Shown here piece after piece: positions 1 to 9,005 of a stretch of DNA of 64,000 nt. Under the pieces are notes generated by a model. That model was not told where the DNA came from. It was given only the letters and a program-made list of their open reading frames with translations, and searched no databases. The first letter of the stretch is position 1; each line of letters starts with the position of its first letter. Both the position numbers and the translations under genes were made by a program. Where the stretch lies: positions 474,501 to 538,500 of the forward strand of contig NZ_CP012358.1 of NCBI RefSeq assembly GCF_001267175.1. The letters run 5' to 3'. Source of the stretch: Thiopseudomonas alkaliphila (lineage in GTDB: Bacteria; Pseudomonadota; Gammaproteobacteria; Pseudomonadales; Pseudomonadaceae).

Positions 1-60
1 CGGTTAAATTTTGTGCGTGAAGCACAGGGCAGTTGGCGTCGAGAACGCCTAGCCCCTTAA
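1..60 (+). CDS. pdxH: Pyridoxamine 5'-phosphate oxidase, C-terminal end only
   Basis: Only the last 19 codons and the stop lie in the window. The visible tail ends in WRRERLAP, which resembles the conserved end of PdxH (W-R/K-x-x-R-L-A-P), the FMN enzyme that makes pyridoxal phosphate. The gene runs off the left edge, so nothing else can be checked. It converges on the next minus-strand gene with only a few bases between. Identification rests on this short tail and on Pseudomonas-like context. Confidence 0.65.
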   Translation, partial: RLNFVREAQGSWRRERLAP

Positions 61-65
61 GCACT

Positions 66-326
66 TTAGCCGTTGCTTTGCTCCTGATCAAAGTCTTGGG
101 CCGCTTGTTCTAGCCACTTAGGCAGCTGTTTATGAGCAACTTTTTGTTGCTGTGCTAACTCTAATTGTTTCAGCATGTAGTCACGCTTTAGCTGCTGCTG
201 AGGGTGCTCATGGTCGACAAAGGAGAGCGCTAGGTCACGGTTAGACCAGCGCTTAATGCGCACATACAGCCACCAGTGAAAGTACAAGCCTGATAAAGTA
301 GCAATAGCGATAATAAAGTAATCCAT
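66..326 (-). CDS. Small single-pass membrane protein, function unknown
   Basis: 86 residues. One hydrophobic segment at about residues 3-22 is followed by a charged, glutamine-rich, probably helical cytoplasmic tail. A good ribosome site (GAGGAAA) precedes the ATG. It is convergent with pdxH and divergent from the SlyB-like lipoprotein gene. I do not recognise a family. The N-terminal anchor plus amphipathic tail suggests a small inner-membrane protein, but no function can be assigned. Confidence 0.6.
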   Translation of the reverse strand: MDYFIIAIATLSGLYFHWWLYVRIKRWSNRDLALSFVDHEHPQQQLKRDYMLKQLELAQQQKVAHKQLPKWLEQAAQDFDQEQSNG

Positions 327-400
327 AATTTCCTCGTTGTGAGCAACTTATTTGATTCCGCGTGGTCTAATAGGCCAAGCAAAATTTAGGAGTAAAAAAT

Positions 401-862
401 ATGCGTAAGTCTATTGTGCTTGCCGCTTCATTAACAGCAATTTCTTTATTGACCGGTTGTGCTTCAAGCTTAACGGGTGATAGTTATTCCCGTGCCGATG
501 CACGTCAGGTACAAACAGTACGTATGGGCTCTATTGTTTCTTTACGTCCAGTTAAAATTGAAGGAACTAAAACCCCTGTTGGTGCAGGTGCCGGTACTGT
601 TATTGGTGGAATCGCTGGAAGTGGTGTAGGTGGTGGACGTGGTAGCGCTGTGGCTGCTGTGATCGGTGCGGTCGCTGGTGGTTTAGCCGGTGCTGCTGCT
701 GAGGAAGGCCTAACACGCACCCAAGGTGTTGAAATTACCGTACGTGAAGATGACGGCTCTACTCGCGCTTATGTTCAAGCAGTACAAAAGAATGAAATTT
801 TCCGTGTCGGTGAGCGTGTGCGCATCGTTACGGTTAATGGTCAAAGTCGTGTGACGCACTGA
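401..862 (+). CDS. SlyB/Pcp-like glycine-zipper outer membrane lipoprotein
   Basis: 153 residues. The signal peptide ends in a lipobox, LLTGC, with the lipidated cysteine at residue 20. Residues about 60-100 are a glycine- and alanine-rich zipper (GAGAGTVIGGIAGSGVGGG and onward), the hallmark of 17-kDa antigen/SlyB lipoproteins. The C-terminal part is a small beta-rich domain. Such proteins sit in the outer membrane and support envelope integrity; SlyB is PhoP-regulated in enterics, but no PhoP box was identified here. The ATG has an upstream TTAGGAG site. The gene ends at a strong terminator. Confidence 0.85.
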   Translation: MRKSIVLAASLTAISLLTGCASSLTGDSYSRADARQVQTVRMGSIVSLRPVKIEGTKTPVGAGAGTVIGGIAGSGVGGGRGSAVAAVIGAVAGGLAGAAAEEGLTRTQGVEITVREDDGSTRAYVQAVQKNEIFRVGERVRIVTVNGQSRVTH

Positions 863-880
863 CAGTAATGCTGTATCGTT

Positions 881-921
881 AAAAAGCCCCGCCAGTTTAA
901 ATAACTGGCGGGGCTTTTTGT
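881..921. terminator. Bidirectional rho-independent terminator
   Basis: A perfect 17-bp stem (AAAAAGCCCCGCCAGTT with its complement) and a 5-nt loop lies between the convergent lipoprotein and UspE-like genes. A-tracts on one side and T-tracts on the other let it serve both strands. Confidence 0.93.
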
Positions 922-940
922 TGCTTTTATTACTTAAATA

Positions 941-1861
941 CTAAGCAAAGCGCTGATTTGGATGGCGCATAATTAATAGATCACAGTTGGCTTCTTCAAG
1001 TACTCGTTCAGCAGTATGGCCAATCAGCGCAGTTTCTAGGCTGCCACGGGCAATCGCGCCCATCACCAGCAAATCAACCTCTTCTTGCTCTACAAACTCT
1101 GGAATTGCATTTTCAGCAAAGCCTTCAATCAGATGTTTGCGCTCGTCAGCGACGTTGTAATTACTAAAGAGCTCGGCAAAGCGTTGTTTATGTTGGCTAA
1201 TACCGGCGCTCACTTGCTGATCATAGGTAGCGGCCAGAGTAGCATCAAAAATTAAGGATTTAGGGAAGGGGGCATAGGTATGCAGATAATTGGCTTCCAA
1301 CTTAAGGGTTTGCTCAAAATATTGAGCCACTTGAATTAAGTGGTGATCCAGTTCATTTTTCGTATCGTTTAAATGCCCTGGGTCTACCGCTGCACAAAGT
1401 TTCTTGCCGCGCCATTCAGAGTCACGAGATAGCCATAAAGGCACTGGGCAGTGGCGAATTAGCTGCCAGCTGGTGTTATTTAAAAATAAGCGTTCCAATA
1501 AACTATGGGTGGTGGCATCACGAAAAACAATATCTGGCTGTAGCTCTTTTACCCGCTGAATGACCATTTTAGATAGCGGCTTGCCCCAGCGCGACTCACA
1601 ATTTACGGTAAGGCCTTTTTCTTTTAGTGGTTCAGCCAGCTTTTCTAGCCATTTTTTTCGGTTGGCTAGCAAAGAGTTACGTGCCTTTTCTTGGGCTGGG
1701 CCATCAAAGAAAAAACCACCTTCTAAAGCAGGGTTGTGCTCACAAACAATCAGCTCTAGCGCGGCCCCTGAGCGTTCAGCAACCCAAGCAGCGCGCTCTA
1801 AAGAAGGCTGCTTGTCTTCATGGGTGGGATCCAAAACAACGAGTAACTGCTTTAATTCCAT
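941..1861 (-). CDS. uspE: Tandem-domain universal stress protein, UspE-like
   Basis: 306 residues, close to the length of E. coli UspE (about 316). Two Usp folds are visible. The first covers residues 1-150 and starts with QLLVVLDPT; the second covers about 155-306. The second ends in the ATP-loop type pattern G-A-I-A-R-G-S then IGHTAERVL (about residues 268-288). UspE proteins are cytoplasmic stress-survival proteins; the biochemical activity is not established. AGGAG sits just before the ATG. It shares a terminator with the upstream lipoprotein gene. Confidence 0.85.
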   Translation of the reverse strand: MELKQLLVVLDPTHEDKQPSLERAAWVAERSGAALELIVCEHNPALEGGFFFDGPAQEKARNSLLANRKKWLEKLAEPLKEKGLTVNCESRWGKPLSKMVIQRVKELQPDIVFRDATTHSLLERLFLNNTSWQLIRHCPVPLWLSRDSEWRGKKLCAAVDPGHLNDTKNELDHHLIQVAQYFEQTLKLEANYLHTYAPFPKSLIFDATLAATYDQQVSAGISQHKQRFAELFSNYNVADERKHLIEGFAENAIPEFVEQEEVDLLVMGAIARGSLETALIGHTAERVLEEANCDLLIMRHPNQRFA

Positions 1862-1986
1862 TCCTAACTCCTTAGGTATTGCTAAACATAAATAATAGGT
1901 TCAGTAAATCCTGAAATCTACCAGGGGGTGTTGATAAGCGTCATGCGAACGAGGTTACACCGCTACAGCGTAAGGTCAATAGATTA

Positions 1987-2011
1987 AATAACCATATAAC
2001 AATTAGTTATT
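1987..2011. promoter_or_regulatory. Candidate CysB-type operator
   Basis: AATAAC and GTTATT form a perfect inverted repeat separated by 13 bp in AT-rich DNA, about 70 bp before the sulfurtransferase/YeeE operon. CysB sites in gammaproteobacteria typically contain ATAAC/GTTAT half-sites. The link to sulfur regulation is inferred from motif and context only. Confidence 0.4.
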
Positions 2012-2078
2012 AAATCATCCTTGGAATCTATGCCACTATCGCGCCCTTGTTGAATTTCGGAAAAACTTAGGTAGTCGG

Positions 2079-3038
2079 GTGGCCCTTATGTACCCAGTAC
2101 AGCTGTTTATTATTACGCTTTTGTTATTTTGCCGTTTAGTTGCGGCTGAAGGATTAACGCCACTAATTGAACCGGAGCAGTTAGCAGCTTACGTTGCCAG
2201 CAAGCAACCGCTGACGGTGCTGGATATTCGGACTAAGGATGAGTATCAGCAAGGTCATGTGCAGGGCGCTGTATCTGCACCCTATGCTTTGTGGCGCGGG
2301 CCAGCTAATAATCCTGGGCAGCTATTAACGCAAACCCAGTTACAAGGCCTAGCTCAACAACTGGGACTAGTTGAGCAGCCCATTGTGATCTATTCTTCAG
2401 GCAGTGATGAAACTGATTTTGGTGCGGCAGCGCGTGTGTATTGGACCTTAAAATACATGGGCTTTGAGCAGCTCAGTATTGTAAATGGGGGCTTAGCCTA
2501 TTGGCAAAAGCAGGGCTATCCATTGGATCAGAAACCAGTTCAGCCTCAGCCATCCACCACAGCTATTCAATTGCGCCCAGAGCTCGTGATTTTACAGCCC
2601 GAATTACTGCAAAAAGTGCAACAACCTTCTGCGTTGATACAACTGCTTGATGCGCGGCCGCGGTTGTTTTATCAAGGCACAGTCAAAGCGCCTACCGCCA
2701 GCGTGCCAGGCACTATTGCTAGTGCTCAGAGCCTTGAGTTTAGTCAGTGGTTTAGTGGTAAAGATAACCGCTTAAAAAGCCCGAGCGAAATTAAGCAGCT
2801 GATTCAGCACAGTGGATTAATGGCCGCTCAAGAAACCGTGTCATTTTGTAATACAGGGCACTGGGCAGCTACCAACTGGTTTGTACTTTCAGAGATTGGC
2901 GGCTTAACACAGGTACGTTTGTATCCTGCTTCATTGGCTGAATGGACACAAAGTCAGCAAGCATTACCGATGGAAAATACCCCTACACGGTTAGAGCAAA
3001 TACACAGTAAGTTTAAGCAGTTGGTAGAGGCATTATGA
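2079..3038 (+). CDS. Exported double-rhodanese sulfurtransferase
   Basis: 319 residues with a cleavable-looking signal peptide (hydrophobic stretch, then VAAEG). Two rhodanese domains follow at about 30-150 and 165-300. The N-terminal one has serine where the catalytic cysteine would be (IYSSGSDE). The C-terminal one keeps the active Cys257 in the loop CNTGHWA. This is the usual inactive/active pairing of thiosulfate:cyanide sulfurtransferases. It probably acts in the periplasm. The 3' end overlaps the transporter gene by ATGA, so the two are probably translationally coupled. The start is uncertain: GTG 2079 or ATG 2088. Confidence 0.85.
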   Translation: MALMYPVQLFIITLLLFCRLVAAEGLTPLIEPEQLAAYVASKQPLTVLDIRTKDEYQQGHVQGAVSAPYALWRGPANNPGQLLTQTQLQGLAQQLGLVEQPIVIYSSGSDETDFGAAARVYWTLKYMGFEQLSIVNGGLAYWQKQGYPLDQKPVQPQPSTTAIQLRPELVILQPELLQKVQQPSALIQLLDARPRLFYQGTVKAPTASVPGTIASAQSLEFSQWFSGKDNRLKSPSEIKQLIQHSGLMAAQETVSFCNTGHWAATNWFVLSEIGGLTQVRLYPASLAEWTQSQQALPMENTPTRLEQIHSKFKQLVEAL

Positions 3039-4126
3039 AAAATCGTGCGTTATTGATCGTGTTATTTACCCTGTTTACAGGGTTCTTGTTTTGGTTCGTA
3101 TCGATTAGGCAAAGCTTGTTGTTTATTGTGGGTATAGGTTTAGGCTTAGCATTGGCTGGTGCTCGCTTTGGCTTCACCACGGGTTGGCGCAACCTGATTG
3201 AGCAGCGCGATGCTAGTGGCGTTTTAGCGCAACTAGTTTTACTGGCCATTGCCGCAGGTATATCCATCCCTTTATTGGCTAAGTTTCCCACCGAGCTTAG
3301 TGCAGCCTTAGGCCCACCAAGTATCAGCTTGTTGATTGGGGCTTTGGTTTTTGGGGCGGCGATGCAAATTGCCGATGGTTGCGGCTCAGGCACTTTGTAT
3401 AAAGCAGGGTTAGGTATTCCTCTTAATATGGCTATTTTACCTGTCTTTGCCTTGGGCAGCTTTTTAGGCTCCGCACACTTGGGCTGGTGGCTAGAGCTGG
3501 GTCATCTACAGCCGGTTGGCTTAGTCACAGAGTTGGGTGCCAGTAAGGCACTGCTGGTGACCTATATAGGGTTATTGGTGCTGGGATTAGCTGCCTGGGC
3601 CTGGTCGAAAACTGCAGGGCCCACACGACAGTTATTTAATAAAACTTTATTAGTTGGGGCGGTGGTTATTGCTTTATTGGCCGTTTTAAATTTGCTGATT
3701 GCTGGTCAGCCATGGGGGGTAGTCTATGGATTTGGCTTATGGGCAGCGAAAATAGCCCAAGCCACTCAATTATTTGATCCAACGCTCAATACTTTTTGGA
3801 GTCAGCCGGTGAATGCGGCAGCGTTAGAGCAGTCAATCTTTTTAGACCTGACCTCAATTACTAACCTAGGTATTTTAGCAGGAGCGTTATGGGTCTTTTC
3901 TCGTAGGTCGGGTCAAGCATCTCAGCGCTTAACTGCTAAGCAGTGGATGGTCGGGATTATTGCCGGTTTTCTATTGGGCTACAGTTCGCGGTTAGCCTTT
4001 GGCTGTAATGTGGGGGCCATGGTCAGCGGTATTTCAACTGGCAGTTTGCATGGCTGGATTTGGGTTGCGATGGCCTTTATCGGTTCCTTATTTGGCGTAC
4101 GTATACGCCGATATTTCGGATACTAA
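3035..4126 (+). CDS. YeeE/YedE family sulfur (thiosulfate) transporter
   Basis: 363 residues, almost entirely hydrophobic, with about nine or ten membrane helices. It carries the two cysteine motifs typical of YeeE/YedE (TsuA-like) proteins: DGCGSGTLYKAG with Cys116, and FGCNVGAMVSG with Cys324. TsuA-type proteins pass thiosulfate through the inner membrane by relaying it between conserved cysteines. The overlap with an exported sulfurtransferase supports a joint job in thiosulfate or related sulfur uptake. The exact substrate here is inferred. Confidence 0.85.
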   Translation: MKNRALLIVLFTLFTGFLFWFVSIRQSLLFIVGIGLGLALAGARFGFTTGWRNLIEQRDASGVLAQLVLLAIAAGISIPLLAKFPTELSAALGPPSISLLIGALVFGAAMQIADGCGSGTLYKAGLGIPLNMAILPVFALGSFLGSAHLGWWLELGHLQPVGLVTELGASKALLVTYIGLLVLGLAAWAWSKTAGPTRQLFNKTLLVGAVVIALLAVLNLLIAGQPWGVVYGFGLWAAKIAQATQLFDPTLNTFWSQPVNAAALEQSIFLDLTSITNLGILAGALWVFSRRSGQASQRLTAKQWMVGIIAGFLLGYSSRLAFGCNVGAMVSGISTGSLHGWIWVAMAFIGSLFGVRIRRYFGY

Positions 4127-4130
4127 TACT

Positions 4131-4298
4131 ATGAACATTCAAGGATCACTTCGTGTGGCTGTTTTTTGGATTGCTTTGCTTGGCTTTTTGAGTTGGGACT
4201 GGCTGCAGAGTCCGCCTGTCAATTTGCGCTTAGAGGCACCCATTATTGCTATAGGTTCTGGGCAGGCGCCTTCTGGAGGGCACTGCGCTACTTTTTAA
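4131..4298 (+). CDS. Small hydrophobic-anchored protein after YeeE, unknown
   Basis: 55 codons starting at ATG 4131, four bases after the transporter stop. The N-terminus (residues 8-22, VAVFWIALLGFLSWD) is a signal anchor or signal peptide; the rest is short and ends in GGHCATF. The close spacing suggests it belongs to the sulfur operon. No clear ribosome site is visible. Transposon debris begins just downstream, so its 3' end may be altered. No family recognised. Confidence 0.4.
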   Translation: MNIQGSLRVAVFWIALLGFLSWDWLQSPPVNLRLEAPIIAIGSGQAPSGGHCATF

Positions 4299-4313
4299 GA
4301 TGCACGTCCAGCG

Positions 4314-4628
4314 AAGTATCGCCGTAGAGTGTTCGATAGCGGGCTGCGTCCTCTCTTCATTAAGAGCAGTGCCGATTTCGAGGCGCAACTGATCGAGATA
4401 AATGGTGAGGACGACCATGTTCACCTGTTAGTGGAGTATCCGCCAACAGATGGCTATCTCCAACCTCGTGAACAGCCTGAAAGGTGTATCCAGCCGCTTG
4501 CTGCGTAAAGAGCGGCCAGGCATCTAGAGAAAGGCGTGCTGTAGTCGCTGTCCTGCTTCGCATCAAGCTGTGACGGGGCGCCGATCTCCATCGTGTGCCA
4601 GTACATTGAGCAGCAGATGCCACTCTGA
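4314..4628 (+). pseudogene. Decayed IS200/IS605 TnpA transposase
   Basis: Three frames together read as a Y1 transposase. AKYRRRVFD and DDHVHLLVEYPP (with the HUH metal motif) are followed by a frame change near 4445-4465. A second frame gives LVNSLKGVSSRLLRKERPG and stops. A third segment, interrupted by a stop where tryptophan is expected, gives CDGAPISIVCQYIEQQMPL and contains the catalytic tyrosine helix. The N-terminal beta strand is missing. The copy cannot make an active protein. Confidence 0.85.
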
Positions 4629-4659
4629 AAACCGAAGACAAGGACGGCTACACCGTCCG

Positions 4660-4712
4660 CGCTATCTTTCCCCATCCTGAGCGGCGGGGCTTGCCGCACA
4701 CCGGGTCAATTA
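4660..4712 (+). repeat. IS200/IS605 end with subterminal hairpin
   Basis: CGCTATCTTTCCCC, a short loop and GGGGCTTG, followed by GGGTCAATTAG, lie just after the tnpA remnant. A near-identical arrangement occurs at 27163-27224 after another tnpA remnant, so this is the element's tnpA-side end. TCAA near 4706 could be the cleavage tetranucleotide (inference). Confidence 0.6.
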
Positions 4713-4843
4713 GCTCTCTAGTAAAAAATTTGTGCGAGACAGTATGAGTAAAAACACTTGTGTTGTAGGTGAAAGCAAACTCTTTATGAAATGTTATGTC
4801 TTAAGTTCAACTAGTTTGTTATACCCAGTAAGGAGCACTAAGC
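4713..4843. other. Intergenic DNA before the DUF2789 gene
   Basis: From the transposon end to the DUF2789 start I see no reading frame, only AT-rich promoter-like DNA and the ribosome site TAAGGAG at about 4829-4835. Confidence 0.5.
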
Positions 4844-5113
4844 ATGAATACAGTGACTGAGCCGCGCATGACCACGCTTTTTTCCCAGCTAGGGCTTGAG
4901 GACTCGCCTGAGGGGATTAAAAACTTTATAGCAACCCATCAACTGCCCGCAGAAGTTAAACTTACAGAGGCGCCGTATTGGTCAGAAGCCCAGCGTCAGC
5001 TTCTTAAAGAGCTATTAGAAGAAGATAGTGAGTGGGCGCTGGTGGTAGATCAACTGAATGAAGCATTGCACAAAGGTGATATGGGCTTTTTAGAGGGACT
5101 GAGTATTTTCTGA
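4844..5113 (+). CDS. DUF2789 family protein
   Basis: 89 residues, soluble and acidic. The pattern MTTLFSQLGL, then FIATHQLPAEVKL, a W-S-x-A-Q segment and an acidic helix matches DUF2789, a small protein family common in Pseudomonas and relatives with no known function. TAAGGAG lies 8 bp before the ATG. The gene stands alone and converges on metH across a shared terminator. Confidence 0.8.
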   Translation: MNTVTEPRMTTLFSQLGLEDSPEGIKNFIATHQLPAEVKLTEAPYWSEAQRQLLKELLEEDSEWALVVDQLNEALHKGDMGFLEGLSIF

Positions 5114-5132
5114 TTGTTCAAGCCTGTTTATC

Positions 5133-5165
5133 AAAGTCCCAGCGGTTATTGCCGCTGGGACTTTT
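5133..5165. terminator. Bidirectional rho-independent terminator
   Basis: A 13-bp perfect stem (AAAGTCCCAGCGG with its complement), 6-nt loop and T-tract, placed between the convergent DUF2789 gene and metH. Confidence 0.92.
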
Positions 5166-5175
5166 TAGTGGTTGC

Positions 5176-8100
5176 TTATTCAGGATCATAGGCTAGGTTA
5201 GGCATTAACCAGCGTTCGGTTTGTTCAAGGTTTTGTTGCTTACGTGCAGCATAATGTTCCACCTGGTCTTTTTCTATTTTTCCTACCGCAAAATACTTGG
5301 CTTCTGGGTGAGCAAAGTACCAGCCACTGACAGCCGCTGTGGGGAACATCGCATAGTGCTCAGTCAGCCAAACAGCGCAGTTACCTTCTGGGTCTAGTAA
5401 TTTAAATAAAGGACCTTTTTCAGTGTGATCAGGGCAGGCGGGGTAACCTGGCGCTGGACGAATTCCAGTATATTTCTCCCGAATCAGCGCTTCATTATCT
5501 AACGTTTCGTCAGGTGCGTAGGCCCAATACTGGGTGCGTACTTGTTGATGCAGCCATTCAGCACAGGCTTCCGCTAAGCGGTCGGCTAAGGCCTGGACCA
5601 TGATGGCATTATAGTCATCGCCTTGGGCTTGATATTGCTTACATAGCTCATCCACACCGATACCGGCGGTGACAATAAAGCCACCAATATAATCGCTAAT
5701 ACCACTTGCTTTAGGCGCTACATAATCCGCCAAACAGCGATTTGGCCCTTGATCACGGATAATTGACTGCTGGCGTAAGTGATGCAGGCGCGAAAGTACG
5801 TTTCCCTCCGCGTCATACACTTCTAAATCATCGTAATCCACTTGGTTGGCGGGCCAAAAGCCAAATAGCGCTTGAGCTTGAATTAGCTGCTCGTTGATTA
5901 GTTTGTCGAGTAATATCTGGGCGTCATTAAATAATGACTGAGCCGCCTCGCCGACCACTTCATCTTGGAAAATGCGGGGGTATTTACCCACTAAGTTCCA
6001 AGAAATAAAGAACGGAGTCCAGTCGATGTACTCACGCAGCACATTTAAATCAATGTTATTTAACAGTTTGGTGCCAGTAAATGTAGGCGCAGGCGCTTGA
6101 TAATTACTCCAATCAAGTTGCAGGCGATTATCAATGGCTTGCTGATAGGTTAAATAGTCTGTTTTAGCACCGCGATTAGCGGTTCTTTCACGCACCTTGG
6201 CGTATTCCTCACGAATACCCTGTACATAAGCAGGCTTTAACTCTTTAGATAACAGGCTAGTAGCTACCCCTACCGCGCGTGAAGCATCGGTGACATAGAC
6301 TACGGCGTCATTGGTATAGTGAGGATCAATTTTGACTGCCGTATGCGCTTTAGAAGTGGTAGCACCACCAATTAATAGCGGTAGATGAAAATCTTGGCGC
6401 TGCATTTCTTTAGCCACATGCACCATTTCATCCAAAGAAGGGGTGATTAATCCGGATAAGCCAATAATGTCGCACTTTTCTTCAATTGCGGTTTTCAGAA
6501 TTTTATCTGCCGGTACCATAACGCCTAAGTCAACAATATCGTAGCCGTTACAACCCAAGACTACGCCAACAATATTCTTACCAATATCGTGTACATCGCC
6601 TTTAACCGTGGCCATCAGGATTTTACCTTTAGCTTCAGGTGTATCGCCTTTTTCAGCTTCAATAAAAGGAATTAGGTGAGCAACCGCTTGTTTCATGACT
6701 CGCGCTGATTTCACCACCTGTGGTAAGAACATTTTGCCGCTACCAAATAAGTCGCCCACCACGTTCATTCCTGACATGAGCGGACCTTCGATGACTTCAA
6801 TTGGACGGTTCATGCCTTGGCGGCACTCTTCAGTGTCTTCCACAATATAGGTGGTAATACCTTTAACCAATGCATGCTCTAAGCGCTTATCGACTGGCAG
6901 TGAGCGCCACTCTTCGTTTTCGACTTCTTTTTTGCTGCCATCACCGCGGTACTCTTCGGCAATTTCCAGCAGTGCTTCGGTGGCATGGGGGCTACGGTTG
7001 AGAATGACGTCTTCAACTTTATTCCGTAAGGCTAAAGGAATTTGGTCATAAATCTCTAGCTGGCCGGCATTTACAATGCCCATATTGAGACCATTTTGAA
7101 TGGCATAATATAAAAACACAGAGTGAATCGCTTCGCGCACCGGGTTGTTCCCACGGAACGAAAACGACACGTTCGAGACGCCGCCAGAGGTTAATGCATG
7201 GGGCAGGTTATCGCGGATCCAAGCACAGGCATTTATGAAGTCTTGGGCATAATTGTTGTGCTCTTCAATTCCTGTGGCGACGGCAAAAATATTGGCATCA
7301 AAAATAATGTCTTCAGCAGGAAAACCTGCTTTATTGACCAATACATCGTAAGAGCGGGCGCAGATTTCAATTTTACGCTCAGCAGTATCTGCTTGACCTT
7401 GCTCATCAAAGGCCATGACCACAATGGCTGCACCGTAACGCCGGCAAAGTTTGGCATGCTCAATAAAAGCTTGTTCACCTTCTTTCATCGAAATGGAGTT
7501 AACAATGCCTTTACCTTGAATACATTTTAAACCTGCTTCTATGATTTCCCATTTGGATGAGTCAATCATGATCGGCACGCGAGAAATATCGGGTTCGCCG
7601 GCAATTAGGTTTAAAAAGGTTATCATGGCTTGCTTGGAGTCAAGCATGCCTTCATCCATATTGATATCAATGACTTGGGCGCCAGCTTCCACCTGTTGCA
7701 AGGCCACTTCAAGTGCTTCGGTGTAGTTTTCTTCGCGAATTAACCGTGCAAAGCGCGCTGAACCGGTAATGTTGGTCCGCTCACCGACGTTAACAAAAAG
7801 AGAATTACGGTCAATAGTAAAGGGCTCAAGTCCTGATAAACGACAGGCTTTGGGAATATCCGGAATATTACGGGGCGGATACTTGGCCACTACTTTTGCT
7901 ATCGCTGCAATATGCTCTGGCGTCGTACCACAGCAGCCACCAACAATATTTAAAAAGCCGGAAGCAGCAAAGTCTTCAATTTGTGCGGCAGTTTGCTCTG
8001 GAGTTTCATCGTATTCACCAAAGGCATTAGGTAAGCCAGCATTAGGGTGTGCCGAAACGAAGGTGTCAGCTTTGGTTGATAGTTCTTGAAGGTAAGGACG

Positions 8101-8871
8101 TAACTCTTTAGCGCCTAGTGCGCAGTTTAAGCCAACTGAAAGAGGTTTACAGTGGCGGATTGAGTTCCAAAAAGCTTCGGTAGTTTGGCCTGATAAAGTA
8201 CGTCCTGAGGCGTCAGTAATGGTGCCTGAAATCATGATCGGTAAAGTCACGCCTAACTCTTCAAATACGCCTTCAACGGCAAAGATGGCGGCTTTAGCGT
8301 TGAGTGTATCAAAGATGGTTTCAATCATGATGATGTCGGCACCGCCTTGGATTAAGCCGCGGGTCGCTTCGCTGTAGTTCTCAACCAAAATATCAAAGGT
8401 GACATTGCGGTAGCCTGGGTTGTTGACATCCGGTGACAATGAACAGGTACGGCTGGTAGGGCCAAGCACTCCGGCAACAAAACGAGGCTTATCAGGGGTT
8501 TCTAAGGTTTTCCCATCGGCCACTTCACGGGCAATGCGGGCGCCCTCAAAGTTTAGCTCATAGGCCAGTGCTTGCATGCCATAATCGGCTTGAGAAATAC
8601 GCGTTGAGTTAAAGGTATTGGTTTCAATAATATCGGCGCCAGCATCAAGATAGGCCCGCTCAATTTTCTGAATTAACTGCGGCTGAGTTAGAATCAACAG
8701 GTCATTGTTGCCCTTAACATCCTGACTCCAGTCAGCAAAACGTTCACCTCTAAATTGCTCTTCAGAAAGCTGCTCATTTTGAATCATGGTGCCCATTGCG
8801 CCATCAAGTAATAAAATGCGTTGCGTTAATGCATGCAATAGAGCCTGATGGCGATCGCTTGGAGTGGACAT
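5176..8871 (-). CDS. metH: Cobalamin-dependent methionine synthase
   Basis: 1231 residues, full length for MetH. Domains in order: homocysteine-binding barrel (about 10-330, zinc cysteines in GLNCALG and GGCCGTT); methyltetrahydrofolate-binding barrel (about 350-620, [11 protein letters not shown]); helical cap plus B12 domain with the [10 protein letters not shown] motif whose histidine ligates cobalt; and the C-terminal AdoMet reactivation domain (about 900-1231, [15 protein letters not shown]). It transfers the folate methyl group to homocysteine in the cytoplasm. Only 56 bp separate it from the cti open frame, and I see no cobalamin riboswitch there. Confidence 0.97.
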   Translation of the reverse strand: MSTPSDRHQALLHALTQRILLLDGAMGTMIQNEQLSEEQFRGERFADWSQDVKGNNDLLILTQPQLIQKIERAYLDAGADIIETNTFNSTRISQADYGMQALAYELNFEGARIAREVADGKTLETPDKPRFVAGVLGPTSRTCSLSPDVNNPGYRNVTFDILVENYSEATRGLIQGGADIIMIETIFDTLNAKAAIFAVEGVFEELGVTLPIMISGTITDASGRTLSGQTTEAFWNSIRHCKPLSVGLNCALGAKELRPYLQELSTKADTFVSAHPNAGLPNAFGEYDETPEQTAAQIEDFAASGFLNIVGGCCGTTPEHIAAIAKVVAKYPPRNIPDIPKACRLSGLEPFTIDRNSLFVNVGERTNITGSARFARLIREENYTEALEVALQQVEAGAQVIDINMDEGMLDSKQAMITFLNLIAGEPDISRVPIMIDSSKWEIIEAGLKCIQGKGIVNSISMKEGEQAFIEHAKLCRRYGAAIVVMAFDEQGQADTAERKIEICARSYDVLVNKAGFPAEDIIFDANIFAVATGIEEHNNYAQDFINACAWIRDNLPHALTSGGVSNVSFSFRGNNPVREAIHSVFLYYAIQNGLNMGIVNAGQLEIYDQIPLALRNKVEDVILNRSPHATEALLEIAEEYRGDGSKKEVENEEWRSLPVDKRLEHALVKGITTYIVEDTEECRQGMNRPIEVIEGPLMSGMNVVGDLFGSGKMFLPQVVKSARVMKQAVAHLIPFIEAEKGDTPEAKGKILMATVKGDVHDIGKNIVGVVLGCNGYDIVDLGVMVPADKILKTAIEEKCDIIGLSGLITPSLDEMVHVAKEMQRQDFHLPLLIGGATTSKAHTAVKIDPHYTNDAVVYVTDASRAVGVATSLLSKELKPAYVQGIREEYAKVRERTANRGAKTDYLTYQQAIDNRLQLDWSNYQAPAPTFTGTKLLNNIDLNVLREYIDWTPFFISWNLVGKYPRIFQDEVVGEAAQSLFNDAQILLDKLINEQLIQAQALFGFWPANQVDYDDLEVYDAEGNVLSRLHHLRQQSIIRDQGPNRCLADYVAPKASGISDYIGGFIVTAGIGVDELCKQYQAQGDDYNAIMVQALADRLAEACAEWLHQQVRTQYWAYAPDETLDNEALIREKYTGIRPAPGYPACPDHTEKGPLFKLLDPEGNCAVWLTEHYAMFPTAAVSGWYFAHPEAKYFAVGKIEKDQVEHYAARKQQNLEQTERWLMPNLAYDPE

Positions 8872-9005
8872 GATAAAGGCTTCCTAAACAGACAAATCAA
8901 CAAAAAGGTCATAGCATAGCAAAAGCGATGCCAAAGCGCCTTGAACCACTTATTCGTTTTATTTATATGAAATGGCGAAATTCGCCTTATTTTGAGCAAG
9001 GATTT

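Noticed and set aside
505..720. Proline- and alanine-rich minus-strand frame
   Set aside because: Shadow of the glycine-zipper coding sequence of the SlyB-like lipoprotein; no ribosome site.
4230..4699. Three overlapping minus-strand frames of 64-93 codons
   Set aside because: They are antisense to the decayed IS200/IS605 tnpA, which explains the sequence better.
8872..8927. Cobalamin riboswitch before metH
   Set aside because: The gap is only 56 bp before the divergent cti frame, too short for the riboswitch, and no B12-box is seen.
8928..9005. Upstream extension of cti by 26 codons
   Set aside because: It would bury the signal peptide; ATG 9006 has a ribosome site and gives a normal exported N-terminus.
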